This document shows, in pieces, positions 17,883 through 26,342 of a stretch of DNA of 64,000 bases; the first letter of the stretch is position 1; each line of letters opens with the position of its first letter. A program made the position numbers and the translations under genes. The stretch lies in contig NZ_CP132976.1 in assembly GCF_030864005.1 (NCBI RefSeq), positions 5,580,001-5,644,000 of the forward strand. Reading direction: 5' to 3'. A model generated the notes under the pieces. It was not told where the DNA came from and did no database searches. It was given only the letters and a program-made list of their open reading frames with translations. The DNA comes from Achromobacter seleniivolatilans (GTDB lineage: Bacteria > Pseudomonadota > Gammaproteobacteria > Burkholderiales > Burkholderiaceae_B).

Positions 17883-17909
17883 ATTTGACCTGCCTGAGTC
17901 AAATTTGAC
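17883..17909. promoter_or_regulatory. Clustered ATTTGAC half-sites, possible enhancer for the sigma-54 promoter
   Basis: ATTTGAC at 17883-17889, its inverse GTCAAAT at 17898-17904, and ATTTGAC again at 17903-17909; the last two form the perfect palindrome GTCAAATTTGAC. The cluster lies about 175-200 bp before the sigma-54 promoter of hcp, the usual distance for an enhancer-binding activator, and about 55 bp before the cupin start. The 346-bp region 17830-18175 holds no gene, only this cluster, the promoter and the hcp ribosome binding site. Confidence 0.5.
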
Positions 17910-18082
17910 CCGATCTAAGTCGTTGATTTGAAGTGACTAATTTATGCGCGAGCCACTTCTGGCCCGATTGTTGGGGGAAAACCGGCCTTTTCATCAGACG
18001 CCCAGCCGGGCGATATCGCAATAGTGGTCCAGTGCCGCGATAAAGCATTGATTTCATTGTCTTATTTCTGGTTTTTTCAAAG

Positions 18083-18098
18083 TTGGCACGGATGTTGC
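18083..18098 (+). promoter_or_regulatory. Sigma-54 (RpoN) promoter upstream of hcp
   Basis: TTGGCACGGATGTTGC matches the sigma-54 -24/-12 consensus (TGGCACG-N4-TTGC) with the invariant GG and GC ten bases apart. It lies 78 bp before the hcp ATG. Sigma-54 control of hcp genes is established in several bacteria. A bacterial enhancer-binding protein would be required and is not encoded in this window. Confidence 0.82.
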
Positions 18099-18175
18099 GT
18101 TAAGGGTGGCAGGGGCTCCTTCGGGCAGCCATTCGGCCGTAATGGCCACCACCAACGACGACAACGGAGTCTGTC

Positions 18176-18694
18176 ATGCCTACACCCGCGTATATCAGCA
18201 TTTCTGGCAAAACCCAGGGCAACATCACTGAAGGCGCTTTCACTGCCGATTCTGTCGGCAACGTTTACGTTGAAGGGCACGAAGACCAGATCCTGGTCCA
18301 AGAAATCGAGCATCGCGTCAACACCCCGACCGATCCGCAAAGCGGCCAGCCGTCAGGCCAGCGTGTACACAAGCCTTTCACCTTCACCAGCGCGCTGAAC
18401 AAGGCCACGCCGTTGCTGTATCAGGCGCTGGCATCGGGCGAGATGCTGCCGGAAGTGGAAGTGAAGTGGTACCGCACGTCGGTCGACGGCAAGCAAGAGC
18501 ACTTTTTCACGACCGCATTGGAGGACGCGACGATTGTGGACATCACCAGCGTCCTGCCGCACGCGCAAGATCCCAGCAAGGCCGAGTTCACGCAGCTGAT
18601 CAAGGTGGCCATGGCCTACCGCAAGATCACGTGGACGCATGAAATCGCCGGAACGGAAGCTTCCGACGACTGGCGCAAACCGCTGGAAAGTTAA
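18176..18694 (+). CDS. hcp: Hcp-family type VI secretion tube protein
   Basis: 172 residues, the normal size of Hcp1-type proteins. It begins PAYISISGKTQGNITEGAF and contains HRVNTPTDPQSGQPSGQR, KPFTFTSALNKATP and the late segment KITWTHEIAGTEASDDWR, all typical of Hcp. Hcp hexamers stack into the inner tube of the T6SS and carry effectors. GGAG lies seven bases before the ATG. There are no other T6SS structural genes in the window, so this is an orphan or auxiliary copy, driven by a sigma-54 promoter at 18083. Confidence 0.93.
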   Translation: MPTPAYISISGKTQGNITEGAFTADSVGNVYVEGHEDQILVQEIEHRVNTPTDPQSGQPSGQRVHKPFTFTSALNKATPLLYQALASGEMLPEVEVKWYRTSVDGKQEHFFTTALEDATIVDITSVLPHAQDPSKAEFTQLIKVAMAYRKITWTHEIAGTEASDDWRKPLES

Positions 18695-18706
18695 GCGGTT
18701 GCTGCG

Positions 18707-18726
18707 GCCGTTGATTGGGCAACGGC
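18707..18726 (+). terminator. Hairpin after hcp, weak terminator candidate
   Basis: GCCGTTG and CAACGGC are separated by six bases, starting 12 bases after the hcp stop codon. There is no U-tract, so termination is uncertain. Confidence 0.35.
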
Positions 18727-18780
18727 TGCGGCGTTCGTCGGATTCGCCCACATCCGATCAAAGGCGAGACTCGCCGATCA

Positions 18781-18832
18781 ACCCCGTCATACCAAAGCGA
18801 TATCATGTCGCTCATCAGAAACAAAACGGGGT
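18781..18832 (+). promoter_or_regulatory. Nested stem-loop leader that covers a ribosome binding site
   Basis: The outer stem pairs ACCCCGT (18781-18787) with ACGGGGT (18826-18832); an inner stem pairs AGCGA (18796-18800) with TCGCT (18808-18812). The GGGG of the 3' outer arm is the only Shine-Dalgarno for the ATG at 18838, six bases further on, so the folded form would hide it. This is what a translational switch would look like; no ligand-binding core of a known riboswitch class is recognised. Confidence 0.45.
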
Positions 18833-18837
18833 AGGCG

Positions 18838-19077
18838 ATGAGTCAGGGGTTCGATGGGGTCAGACCCGCTTCCGAATCATCCATCGAGATCGGCTTCTTT
18901 TTTGACGGCCGGCATTGTGTGGAACGCATCCGGGTCAAGCCTACCGCCGCCAATCTGAAGCGCGCGGCCGACCGGAGGGCGGGCATTCTGGAGGCCATCG
19001 CGCGTGGCGATTTTGACTATGACGCCGAATTCCCCAAACGCGGCGCGCCGCCCAAGCCATCACAGGGATCTGCATGA
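18838..19077 (+). CDS. Orphan Arm-DNA-binding domain (integrase N-terminal domain, DUF3596-like)
   Basis: 79 residues. The core, roughly residues 16-66 (IEIGFFFDGRHCVERIRVKP, TAANLKRAADRRAGILEAIA, GDFDYDAEFP), is the small domain with which lambda-type tyrosine recombinases bind arm-type att sites. Here it ends about 13 residues after that domain, with no catalytic domain following in any frame. Its stop codon overlaps the start of the ureidoglycolate lyase gene (ATGA), which suggests translational coupling. It could be a remnant of an integrase or a small DNA-binding protein in its own right. A folded leader covers its ribosome binding site. Confidence 0.65.
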   Translation: MSQGFDGVRPASESSIEIGFFFDGRHCVERIRVKPTAANLKRAADRRAGILEAIARGDFDYDAEFPKRGAPPKPSQGSA

Positions 19078-19643
19078 CGAGCAATTCGCAGTTGGACATC
19101 AATGACCTGACGCCGCAGGCGTTTGCGGTTTATGGCTGGATGCTGGGCAAGCCTATGCCGGACGGCAATGGCATTCCGCTGTTCTCGAACCCGGCCACCG
19201 ATTTCTGGCAGGAACATTTGTTCAATACGGGCGCAGGCGGCGACGCCGAACTGCTGTGGGTCAACTACCGTAGCCAATCGCCGGAAATTTCCAACCTTGA
19301 AAAGCACTTGCTGACCCAGCAGGCAATCGTGCCGCTGACGGGCGAAATTATTCAGGTGGTTGCGCAAAGCGCCGCCGATGGCAGCCCCAACCTTGGCACC
19401 CTGACCGCGTTTCGCGTGCCGCAGGGGCAGGGCATTTGCATGCGGCCGGGTTGCTGGCACGCAACGCGAGTTGTTGATGCGGAAGTGACCTGCCTGATGC
19501 TGACCCGCCGTTCCACAACGTTGGACCTGATCCAGCACCTGACCACCTCGGCCAGCGCCACGGAAAGCGCCATTGCCGAGATTCCTGTACAGCGCCTGGA
19601 AAACCGGGTGGATGCACGCGAGCAGGCAGAGGCGGCGCAGTAA
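19074..19643 (+). CDS. Ureidoglycolate lyase (AllA) family protein
   Basis: 189 residues, slightly longer than the usual 160-170. The AllA-type beta barrel is recognisable: LTPQAFAVYGWML at the start, then LEKHLLTQQAIVPLTGE, VPQGQGICMRPGCWHATRVV (with the conserved W-H) and CLMLTRR. Family members release urea from ureidoglycolate to give glyoxylate in purine-derived ureide breakdown; some have other acid-sugar-related roles. It overlaps the orphan Arm domain by 4 bases and its stop codon directly abuts that of the convergent dehydratase gene. No other allantoin genes are present, so the substrate is uncertain. Confidence 0.75.
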   Translation: MTSNSQLDINDLTPQAFAVYGWMLGKPMPDGNGIPLFSNPATDFWQEHLFNTGAGGDAELLWVNYRSQSPEISNLEKHLLTQQAIVPLTGEIIQVVAQSAADGSPNLGTLTAFRVPQGQGICMRPGCWHATRVVDAEVTCLMLTRRSTTLDLIQHLTTSASATESAIAEIPVQRLENRVDAREQAEAAQ

Positions 19644-20747
19644 TCACCGATGCAAGGTCTTGTGCAGCGTCATCGCGTTGATACGCTGCCAGTCCCAGTC
19701 GATCCCAGACCCGGGCTGATCCGACGGGATGGCGCGTCCGTTCTCGATGCGCATGCCGCTATGTGTGATCAGATCGAGCTGCGGGATGAATTCCAGCCAC
19801 TGGCTATTCGGCACGGCGCAGCACAATGCCACGTGGATCTCCATCAGAAAATGCGGGCAGACCGGCACGTTGTAGGCTTCGGCCATATGGGCGACCTTCA
19901 GCCAGGGCGTGATGCCGCCGATGCGCGCTACGTCTACCTGCACGACCGAGCAGGCGCCGCTATGCAGGTAGTCTTTGAACTGCGCAAGGCTGTATAGAGA
20001 CTCGCCAACTGCAATGGGCACCGTCGTGGATGCCGACAGCCGCTGGTGCGCCGCGACATCATCCGCGTGAACCGGTTCTTCAAACCAGGCGATATCCAGC
20101 GGTTCAAAGCAGCGCGCCCGCCGGATGGCTTCCGGCAACGTCAGGCCTTGATTGGCGTCCGTCATGATGTCCCATCCCGGGCCGACGGCATCGCGCACTG
20201 CGGCGATGCGCTGCACATCTTCGGCCACATGCGGCTTGCCAACCTTGAGCTTCGTCCCGCCAAAGCCCGCTTCTTTGGCCTTTAGCGCTTCTTCGACCAG
20301 CTGCGATGGTGTCAAGTGCAGCCAACCGCCTTCGGTTGAGTAGAGCGGGATATCAGGCTTTGCGCCACCGGCCAGACGATGCAGCGGCAGGCGGGCGCGC
20401 TGGGCCCGCAAGTCCCACAGCGCGATATCAATGGCAGCGAGTGCAATGGATGTCAGCGCGCCCACGGTGGTGGCATGCACGCGGTACATCAGGTCGCGCC
20501 AGATCCGCTCGATGTCTTCGGCATCGCGCCCGATTAACAGCGGCGCCAGATGGTCGTCCAGCAGACGGATGACAGATGAGCCGCCCGTGCCGATCGTGTA
20601 GCTGTAGCCAACACCCACAGCGCCGTCGGCATCGGTGATGCGCACGATGGGGGTTTCTTGCCGTTCAAAGCTTTGTACCGCGTCGGTGCGGACGACCTTG
20701 GGCACCAAGTCGGCTTGAAGAATTTCAACAGAGGCGATGCGGGCCAT
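19644..20747 (-). CDS. Mandelate racemase / muconate lactonizing enzyme (enolase superfamily) protein
   Basis: 367 residues. The C-terminal barrel has the K-x-K catalytic motif (GGTKLKVGKP), metal ligands in MTDANQGL, WFEEPVHADD and VGESLYSL, and a late His in VCPHFLMEIH, which together fit acid-sugar dehydratases of the mandelate racemase subgroup. GGAG is nine bases before the ATG. It should abstract the alpha proton of a carboxylate, probably dehydrating an aldonic or uronic acid to a 2-keto-3-deoxy acid. It is divergent from an SDR dehydrogenase, a common partner for such dehydratases. The 190-bp gap between them shows no clear operator. Confidence 0.88.
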   Translation of the reverse strand: MARIASVEILQADLVPKVVRTDAVQSFERQETPIVRITDADGAVGVGYSYTIGTGGSSVIRLLDDHLAPLLIGRDAEDIERIWRDLMYRVHATTVGALTSIALAAIDIALWDLRAQRARLPLHRLAGGAKPDIPLYSTEGGWLHLTPSQLVEEALKAKEAGFGGTKLKVGKPHVAEDVQRIAAVRDAVGPGWDIMTDANQGLTLPEAIRRARCFEPLDIAWFEEPVHADDVAAHQRLSASTTVPIAVGESLYSLAQFKDYLHSGACSVVQVDVARIGGITPWLKVAHMAEAYNVPVCPHFLMEIHVALCCAVPNSQWLEFIPQLDLITHSGMRIENGRAIPSDQPGSGIDWDWQRINAMTLHKTLHR

Positions 20748-20937
20748 GTCGGCTCCTGGGGGCGCGGGTGACCCGCGATGGTTAGGGATCAGACGGTTTC
20801 AGGGTTGTCTCGGGATGTGATGTCTGGTGTAGTTGCTTTAGGTATGAAATCAATTTTCACCCTTAAGTACAAGCCAGTTTTCTGATAGCCCCGGGATTTC
20901 CCCTAAGGCCATCAACAGACCCTTCCAGAGAGCAAAT

Positions 20938-21708
20938 ATGACCCTGCGTTTGCATGACAAGCGCGCGCTGGTCACGGCCGCCGCCAATGGCATCGGCCGC
21001 GCCAGCGCGCTAGCCCTGGCGCGAGAAGGCGCCCAGGTGTGGGCTACCGATGTGAACGAGGCAGCGCTGGCCGACCTGGCTCGCGACGCCGCAGCCAGCG
21101 GCATTCTGAGCCTGCACACGCGCAGGTTGAACGTGCGCGACGGTGCCGCGGTCAACGCGTGCGCCAGCCAGATCGGACCCATTGATGTGTTGTTCAACTG
21201 CGCAGGGTATGTGCATGACGGCACCATCCTGAATTGCCCCGAAGACGAATGGGACTTCAGCATGGACCTGAACGCCAAGGCCATGTACCGCACCATCCGC
21301 GCCTTCCTGCCAGCGATGCTGGAAGACGGCGGGTCCATCATCAACATGGCGTCTGCCGCGTCGAGCGTAAAGGGGGTGCCCAACCGCTTTGCCTATGGCG
21401 CTTCCAAAGCGGCCGTCATCGGGCTGACCAAAGCGGTCGCGGCGGATTTCGTGGGCCGCGGCGTACGCTGCAATGCCATCTGTCCCGGCACGGTCGATTC
21501 GCCTTCATTGCAAGAGCGCATTGCAGCGCAGGCGCGGCAGACGGGTACCGCAGTGGATGATGTGCGCGCCGCTTTTGTCGCGCGCCAGCCTGTGGGCCGC
21601 GTCGGCCGCGCAGAAGAGGTCGCCGCGCTGGTTGTCTACCTGGCCAGCGATGAATCCAGTTTCACCACCGGCACGGTGCACATCATCGACGGCGGTTGGT
21701 CAAATTAA
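20938..21708 (+). CDS. Short-chain dehydrogenase/reductase
   Basis: 256 residues, classical SDR size. The cofactor fold has VTAAANGIGRASALALAREG, with an acidic residue after strand 2 (WATDVNE) that favours NAD+. Active-site elements are NCAGYVHDG, INMASAASS and the catalytic YGASK. The C-terminus ends FTTGTVHIIDGGW. The closest described groups are human DHRS6-like and L-fuconate-pathway 2-keto-3-deoxy acid dehydrogenases. Together with the divergent enolase-superfamily dehydratase it suggests a short acid-sugar pathway; that is inference from context. Confidence 0.87.
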   Translation: MTLRLHDKRALVTAAANGIGRASALALAREGAQVWATDVNEAALADLARDAAASGILSLHTRRLNVRDGAAVNACASQIGPIDVLFNCAGYVHDGTILNCPEDEWDFSMDLNAKAMYRTIRAFLPAMLEDGGSIINMASAASSVKGVPNRFAYGASKAAVIGLTKAVAADFVGRGVRCNAICPGTVDSPSLQERIAAQARQTGTAVDDVRAAFVARQPVGRVGRAEEVAALVVYLASDESSFTTGTVHIIDGGWSN

Positions 21709-21756
21709 GCCGGAGCAGCGGGCGCTATATACAGCAGAAACGTTGCAGCGCAGGCG

Positions 21757-22362
21757 TCAGTCCGCCTCGCTGCATTCCACGCCCAGGCGTTTGAACAGCG
21801 GCCATTTATTGCGATAGCTGTCTGACCAGCACATGCCGTAGAACGCAGCGAACGGCGCATTCACGGTATGCACGTTGATGCGGGCAGCCGCAATATCGTC
21901 TTTGGGGCAGAAGGGCTGGCCCACGGTCGGGTACAACAGGCCTTCCCATACGGCCTTGCCGCAATGCTCGCAAAAATTGGTCCATTGGCCATGGCTGGCC
22001 GGGTCCGGCCGGAACGCCGGCGCCAAGCCTTGCAGTGTCTGTGCGACAGACTCGGACAACAGGCCCGTCTGCGAAATCAAGGCAGGGCCGGAGACCTTCA
22101 GCCATTGCACCGGGCTGAACAGCCAGTCGTGGAACGCATCGGGGTCCAGCCCCATGGTGTTGGCGCTATCTTCGTCCAGTTCAATATCGGCTTCGGTGCT
22201 TTCGTGACCAGGCGGCACGGCCAGCGCAAACACCGGTGTGGATTGCTTGCATGCCGCGCAGTGGTGTCCGGTTTGCAGCACGAAATACGACGGCGCACGG
22301 ATGTTCATGTCTAGCGGGCTGACTGCGTCGAGTTCGTTGGCGCCAGTATCTTGCGTGTTCAT
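21757..22362 (-). CDS. Hypothetical protein with two CxxC pairs
   Basis: 201 residues, not recognised as a named family. Two cysteine pairs, CAAC near residue 36 and CEHC near residue 130, could form a zinc ribbon. It also has a Trp/Phe-rich C-terminus (FYGMCWSDSYRNKWPLFKRL). No signal peptide or membrane helix. It is divergent from the DUF1254 lipoprotein gene and convergent with the SDR gene. Coding is supported by the long frame and codon use that matches the neighbours. Confidence 0.65.
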   Translation of the reverse strand: MNTQDTGANELDAVSPLDMNIRAPSYFVLQTGHHCAACKQSTPVFALAVPPGHESTEADIELDEDSANTMGLDPDAFHDWLFSPVQWLKVSGPALISQTGLLSESVAQTLQGLAPAFRPDPASHGQWTNFCEHCGKAVWEGLLYPTVGQPFCPKDDIAAARINVHTVNAPFAAFYGMCWSDSYRNKWPLFKRLGVECSEAD

Positions 22363-22522
22363 TTCTGACTGTTGTTCCTATGTAGGCCAGCGGACACGCG
22401 AGCCAAAGCAATGCTTTTATGCCGGGGGGAAATATGCCAGAATCGTCCCCGAAATGTCTGTCTTGCATGCGACGCTGCCGCCACCAGGGCGTTGCCAACA
22501 TCACGAAGTGTTGGAGCCATCA

Positions 22523-23992
22523 ATGCGCGATCGTCAGAGTAGCACCGGATATTGGCTGGCGGCACGCCTCAAGCCGGCTCGTTTTATCACTGCTGCCTTT
22601 TTGGCCGGCGGCTTGGCCGGATGCAGTTTCACGTCCCCTGACGAGGCCACAGGATCGCAATCTGTCGGTATTCATGGTGTGACGGCGCAGCAAGCGCGCA
22701 GCATTGCGCAAGAAGCCTACCTGTACGGCACGCCCATGGTTGCAAGCTATCAGACCATGTACGCGTTCAGCATCGATAAGAGCAACCCGCAGTACAAAGG
22801 TCCATTCAATACGGTGAACAATATTGCGCGCGTCTTCACGCCCGAAGACACCGCATTCGTCACCCCAAATTCAGACACTCCGTACTCGTTCGCCGTGCTG
22901 GATCTGCGCGCTGAACCTGTCGTCATCACCGTGCCGGCGATGGAGAAGCGGCGTTACTTCGTCCTGCAATTGATGGACCTGTATACGTACAATTTTGCGT
23001 ATATCGGCAGCCGCAGCACAGGCAATGGCGGCGGCAAGTTCCTGATTGCTGGTCCGCGCTGGAACGGTGCCGTGCCAGCGGGCATCACCAAGGTCATCAA
23101 GTCGGAAACCGAGCTCGTCAACATGGTGGGCCGTACCCAGCTGTTCAACGCGGCCGATCTGGACAACGTCAAACGCATCCAGTCCGGCTACAAGATTCAG
23201 CCCTTGTCCGCGTTTACCAAACAGCCTGCGCCGCCGGCGCCTGCCGCGGTGGAATGGATACCTCCCATGCCGCCCGCGCAGATGCGCACGTCACTGGAGT
23301 TCTATAACCAGCTGGCTTTCCTGCTGCAATTTGCGCCTACGCATGCTACCGAGAAGTGGTTGCGCGAGCGTTTTTCCAGCATCGGCATCAAACCCGGCCA
23401 GCCTTTCAATCCCGATCACGTGTCGGCAGAGTTGCGCCGCGCATTGCAAGAGGGCATGCACACGGCCCAGAACAACATCGACAAAAATCGTGAAGCGCTA
23501 GGCGGTAAAACCGAAGGACTGTTTGGCGACCGCAGCAAACTGAAGAACGATTACCTGTCGCGCGCCACCGGCACACAGGTGGGGATCGGCGCCAACAGCC
23601 GCGAAGAAGCCTTGTACCCCGTGCTGGAAAAAGACAGCCGCGGTCAGGAGCTGGATGGCAAGTACAACTACACGCTGCGCTTTGCGCCCAATAGCTTGCC
23701 CCCCGTCAACGCGTTCTGGTCCATGACCATGTACCGTCTGCCCGAACAGTTGCTGACGCAGAACCCCATCAACCGCTACCTGATCAATTCGCCCATGCTG
23801 CCGTCTTTGAAGAAAGACCCGGACGGCGGGTTGACGATTTATATCCAGGCGCAATCGCCGGGCAAGGGCAAGGACGCCAACTGGCTGCCAGCGCCTAACG
23901 GACCCTTCATGGTCACGATGCGCTACTACTGGCCCAAACCAGAATTGCTTGATGGCAAATGGGTATCGCCAGAGCTACAGCGTGTTCCGTAG
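22523..23992 (+). CDS. DUF1254/DUF1214 lipoprotein
   Basis: 489 residues from the ATG at 22523; the longer upstream frame lacks a signal sequence at its start. A lipobox LAGGLAGC places the lipidated Cys at residue 34, so it is anchored in a membrane facing the periplasm. The DUF1254 domain (AQEAYLYGTPMVASYQTMYA, PNSDTPYSFAVLDLRAEPVV, FVLQLMDLYTYNFAYIG) is followed by the DUF1214 domain (YTLRFAPNSLPPVNAFWSMT, to the end). The family is widespread and of unknown molecular function. Single-gene unit. Confidence 0.87.
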   Translation: MRDRQSSTGYWLAARLKPARFITAAFLAGGLAGCSFTSPDEATGSQSVGIHGVTAQQARSIAQEAYLYGTPMVASYQTMYAFSIDKSNPQYKGPFNTVNNIARVFTPEDTAFVTPNSDTPYSFAVLDLRAEPVVITVPAMEKRRYFVLQLMDLYTYNFAYIGSRSTGNGGGKFLIAGPRWNGAVPAGITKVIKSETELVNMVGRTQLFNAADLDNVKRIQSGYKIQPLSAFTKQPAPPAPAAVEWIPPMPPAQMRTSLEFYNQLAFLLQFAPTHATEKWLRERFSSIGIKPGQPFNPDHVSAELRRALQEGMHTAQNNIDKNREALGGKTEGLFGDRSKLKNDYLSRATGTQVGIGANSREEALYPVLEKDSRGQELDGKYNYTLRFAPNSLPPVNAFWSMTMYRLPEQLLTQNPINRYLINSPMLPSLKKDPDGGLTIYIQAQSPGKGKDANWLPAPNGPFMVTMRYYWPKPELLDGKWVSPELQRVP

Positions 23993-24017
23993 GCCGGGGA
24001 CCTCGCGGTAGGCCGCA

Positions 24018-24049
24018 AGAAAAAGCCGTCCCACTTCCTCGGGACGGCT
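24018..24049 (-). terminator. Intrinsic terminator of the YegP-like gene
   Basis: AGCCGTCCC (24024-24032) pairs with GGGACGGCT (24041-24049) around an 8-base loop. Read on the minus strand the stem is followed by a T-run, so it terminates transcription coming from the gene at 24070-24399. It also lies just after the convergent lipoprotein gene. Confidence 0.75.
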
Positions 24050-24069
24050 CGCACAGCTTGGATTTCACA

Positions 24070-24399
24070 TCAGGTCTGGTCTTTGATCTGCGCTTTGGGT
24101 CCGTTCGCCTTCACGGACTCGATCCCTTTGTCCCGCGCCTGCGCCGATGAATACATCTCGCTGCGCCCCACGGACTCGTGATTGGCCGCCACCAGCGCAA
24201 AATAGTGCGAACCATCCTTTGCGGTCTTGCGGTGATACCGTTCATCATCCGCCGCATACTTCTGCACCGCCGCGATGCCGCCCTCGGCCGATGCCTTGGT
24301 GGTGTATTGCTCGCTGGTCAGAATCACTTCGTGATTGCCCGCATGCAGATTGAACATGAAATGCGCCCCGCTACGCTTCAATACAAAGTAACCGCTCAT
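24070..24399 (-). CDS. YegP-family protein (DUF1508 duplication)
   Basis: 109 residues, essentially the length of E. coli YegP. Two repeats are visible: YFVLKRSGAHFMFNLHAGNH with YTTKASAEGGIAAVQKYA, then HYFALVAANHESVGRSEMYS with SAQARDKGIESVKANG. A GGAGACGACG ribosome site precedes the ATG at 24399; a longer upstream frame is rejected. Small cytosolic protein of unknown role, frequent in proteobacteria. Terminator at 24018. Confidence 0.87.
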   Translation of the reverse strand: MSGYFVLKRSGAHFMFNLHAGNHEVILTSEQYTTKASAEGGIAAVQKYAADDERYHRKTAKDGSHYFALVAANHESVGRSEMYSSAQARDKGIESVKANGPKAQIKDQT

Positions 24400-24688
24400 C
24401 GTCGTCTCCATTCTTGGTGAAGGGGTAACGCTTGGGTAACTTGCAGCACGCCGGGTGGCGTCTGGCGAGAATACCCCAAGCGTGTGGCGCTGGCACGGCT
24501 GCGCTGCCAGCACCCTGAAATACAATCACCAGACGCCGAACAGACCGGATACCGCGCCACGCGCCACTTATGCCTGACAGCCACGTTCTTCCATCCATAC
24601 CCCGACATGCCCCGCCTTTGATGGACGATGGCCAGTCTTTCACGGCTCGCCTTAGCACGGCGATGCCTGCATCAGCGCAGGGGCAATC

Positions 24689-26194
24689 ATGAGCACGGTG
24701 CTAGCTGTAGATCTGGGCGGCACGCGATTCCGGGCCGCGCTGGTGAACGAGACCGGCGGCATTGTTCATTCCAGCTTTATTGACAGTCCGGCAGGTTCAG
24801 GCGATCACCCCGGCTGGGATGAAATTGACGCCGACGCCTGGTGGCGCGGCCTGCAAACCTTGACCGGCGATCTGGCCCGGCAGGCTGGGGCCAGCTTTGA
24901 CGCGATAGAGGCCATTGCCATCTGCGGCGTCACCCGCACCCAGGTGTTTGTCGATGCCGAAGGCGCATCCATCCGTCCGGCCATTACGTGGCGCGACACG
25001 CGCACGGCGGCAGATGTGGGCAATTGGCTGACAGCAATGCCGGCGACGCATCCCGAGGTCAAACAGATCAACGCCTTTCATCCTTGGGCGCGCGTGGCAT
25101 GGCTGCTGCGTACCGAACCGCAGCACGCGGCGCGAGTACGAGTCGTGCTGGAACCCAAGGACTATCTGAACTTCCGTCTGACGGGCAGGGCGGCGAGCGA
25201 TACGGTGTCGATGGCGCGCTTGGCGGCAACCGCGAGTCAGGCAAATGGGACCGGCCCCGATCTGCTCACGGCAATAGGGGCTGATCCCGCATGGGTCCCG
25301 CCTTTGCTGGACCCCCTGGCTATCGTCGCCTCTGTACAGGCCGGCCTGCCGGGTGCATTAGGCCGTTTGGCAGGCCGCAGCGTGGTCGCCTGCTCTAACG
25401 ACACCTGGGCAGCCGTCGCCGGTCTGGGCGCCTTACGGCTGGACTATGCCTACAACATCTCAGGCACGACTGAAGTCTTTGGCGCTATCGGCGCCGAGCC
25501 GGTGCCGGCGCAAGGATTGATGACGGTCGATTGGGGTAACGGCAATCATCAGATCGGCGGACCGGGCCAGAACGGCGCGGACACTGTGGCGTGGCTGCTA
25601 CCGCTGCTGGGACGCTTGGGCACGGATGGAATGGCAGGCGTTGGCGATGCGATGAGCGCCTTGCTACATGCGCCTCGCGACCCGCAGCCTGCGTTGTTTC
25701 TGCCGTACCTGCAAGGCGAACGCGTACCGTACTGGGACCCGCATCTGCGCGGCGCATTCGTTGGCCTGAACCGCCGCCACGGTCCCGGCGACCTGACGTG
25801 GGCCGTCCTGGAAGGCGTGGCCTTTTTGAATCGCATTGTGTTGGAACGCGCCGAAGTCGCCTTGGGCCGCGCTGTGACCGAAATACGATTCGGTGGCGGC
25901 GCGGCGTCCAACGCGCAGTGGTGCCAGGTCAAGGCCGACATCTGCGAGCGCCCCGTGGTGGTCGGTCAGGCCGAGCAACCCGGCGTTCTCGGCGCGGCGG
26001 TCACGGCATGGACGGCCTTGGGCCGCTACCCCGGCTTCGCTGCTGCCCAAGACGCTCTGGTCCGAGTTGCCCGGCGCTACGAGCCTCAAGCCGGCCGGAC
26101 AGAAGCCTATCGCGCCATGTACGCGCAGTTCCGGGCCGCCGAAGCTGCGCTTGCCCCGGTGTCCCACGCCCTGGCCGGACTGCGCCTGCCGTAA
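24689..26194 (+). CDS. FGGY-family carbohydrate kinase (xylulokinase-like)
   Basis: 501 residues. It begins with the phosphate-binding VLAVDLGGTRFRAALV, contains the catalytic-loop region AICGVTRTQVFVDAEG and TWRDTR, and in the second ATPase lobe IRFGGGAASNAQWCQVKADI with LEGVAFLNR, all family hallmarks. It phosphorylates a sugar or polyol in the cytosol. First gene of a likely operon with ribose-type ABC uptake genes downstream (148-bp gap, then 18 and 12 bp), so it should act on the imported sugar. The sugar itself cannot be named. Confidence 0.9.
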   Translation: MSTVLAVDLGGTRFRAALVNETGGIVHSSFIDSPAGSGDHPGWDEIDADAWWRGLQTLTGDLARQAGASFDAIEAIAICGVTRTQVFVDAEGASIRPAITWRDTRTAADVGNWLTAMPATHPEVKQINAFHPWARVAWLLRTEPQHAARVRVVLEPKDYLNFRLTGRAASDTVSMARLAATASQANGTGPDLLTAIGADPAWVPPLLDPLAIVASVQAGLPGALGRLAGRSVVACSNDTWAAVAGLGALRLDYAYNISGTTEVFGAIGAEPVPAQGLMTVDWGNGNHQIGGPGQNGADTVAWLLPLLGRLGTDGMAGVGDAMSALLHAPRDPQPALFLPYLQGERVPYWDPHLRGAFVGLNRRHGPGDLTWAVLEGVAFLNRIVLERAEVALGRAVTEIRFGGGAASNAQWCQVKADICERPVVVGQAEQPGVLGAAVTAWTALGRYPGFAAAQDALVRVARRYEPQAGRTEAYRAMYAQFRAAEAALAPVSHALAGLRLP

Positions 26195-26342
26195 AAACCC
26201 TAGGTGGCGCGCGAACACAATGCGCCCTGTCCGGCGCCGCCCGGGTATAAACTGCTACGCCATCAGGGCGCGACAGCCCGGCAGGCGGTTGATTGTTGGC
26301 CCTTGCATTCACAACACGACAAACGCAGCAAGGGTCGATTCG

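Noticed and set aside
25893..26342. N-terminal extension of the sugar permease frame by 150 codons
   Set aside because: Overlaps the kinase gene in another frame; the family start and membrane topology begin at 26343.
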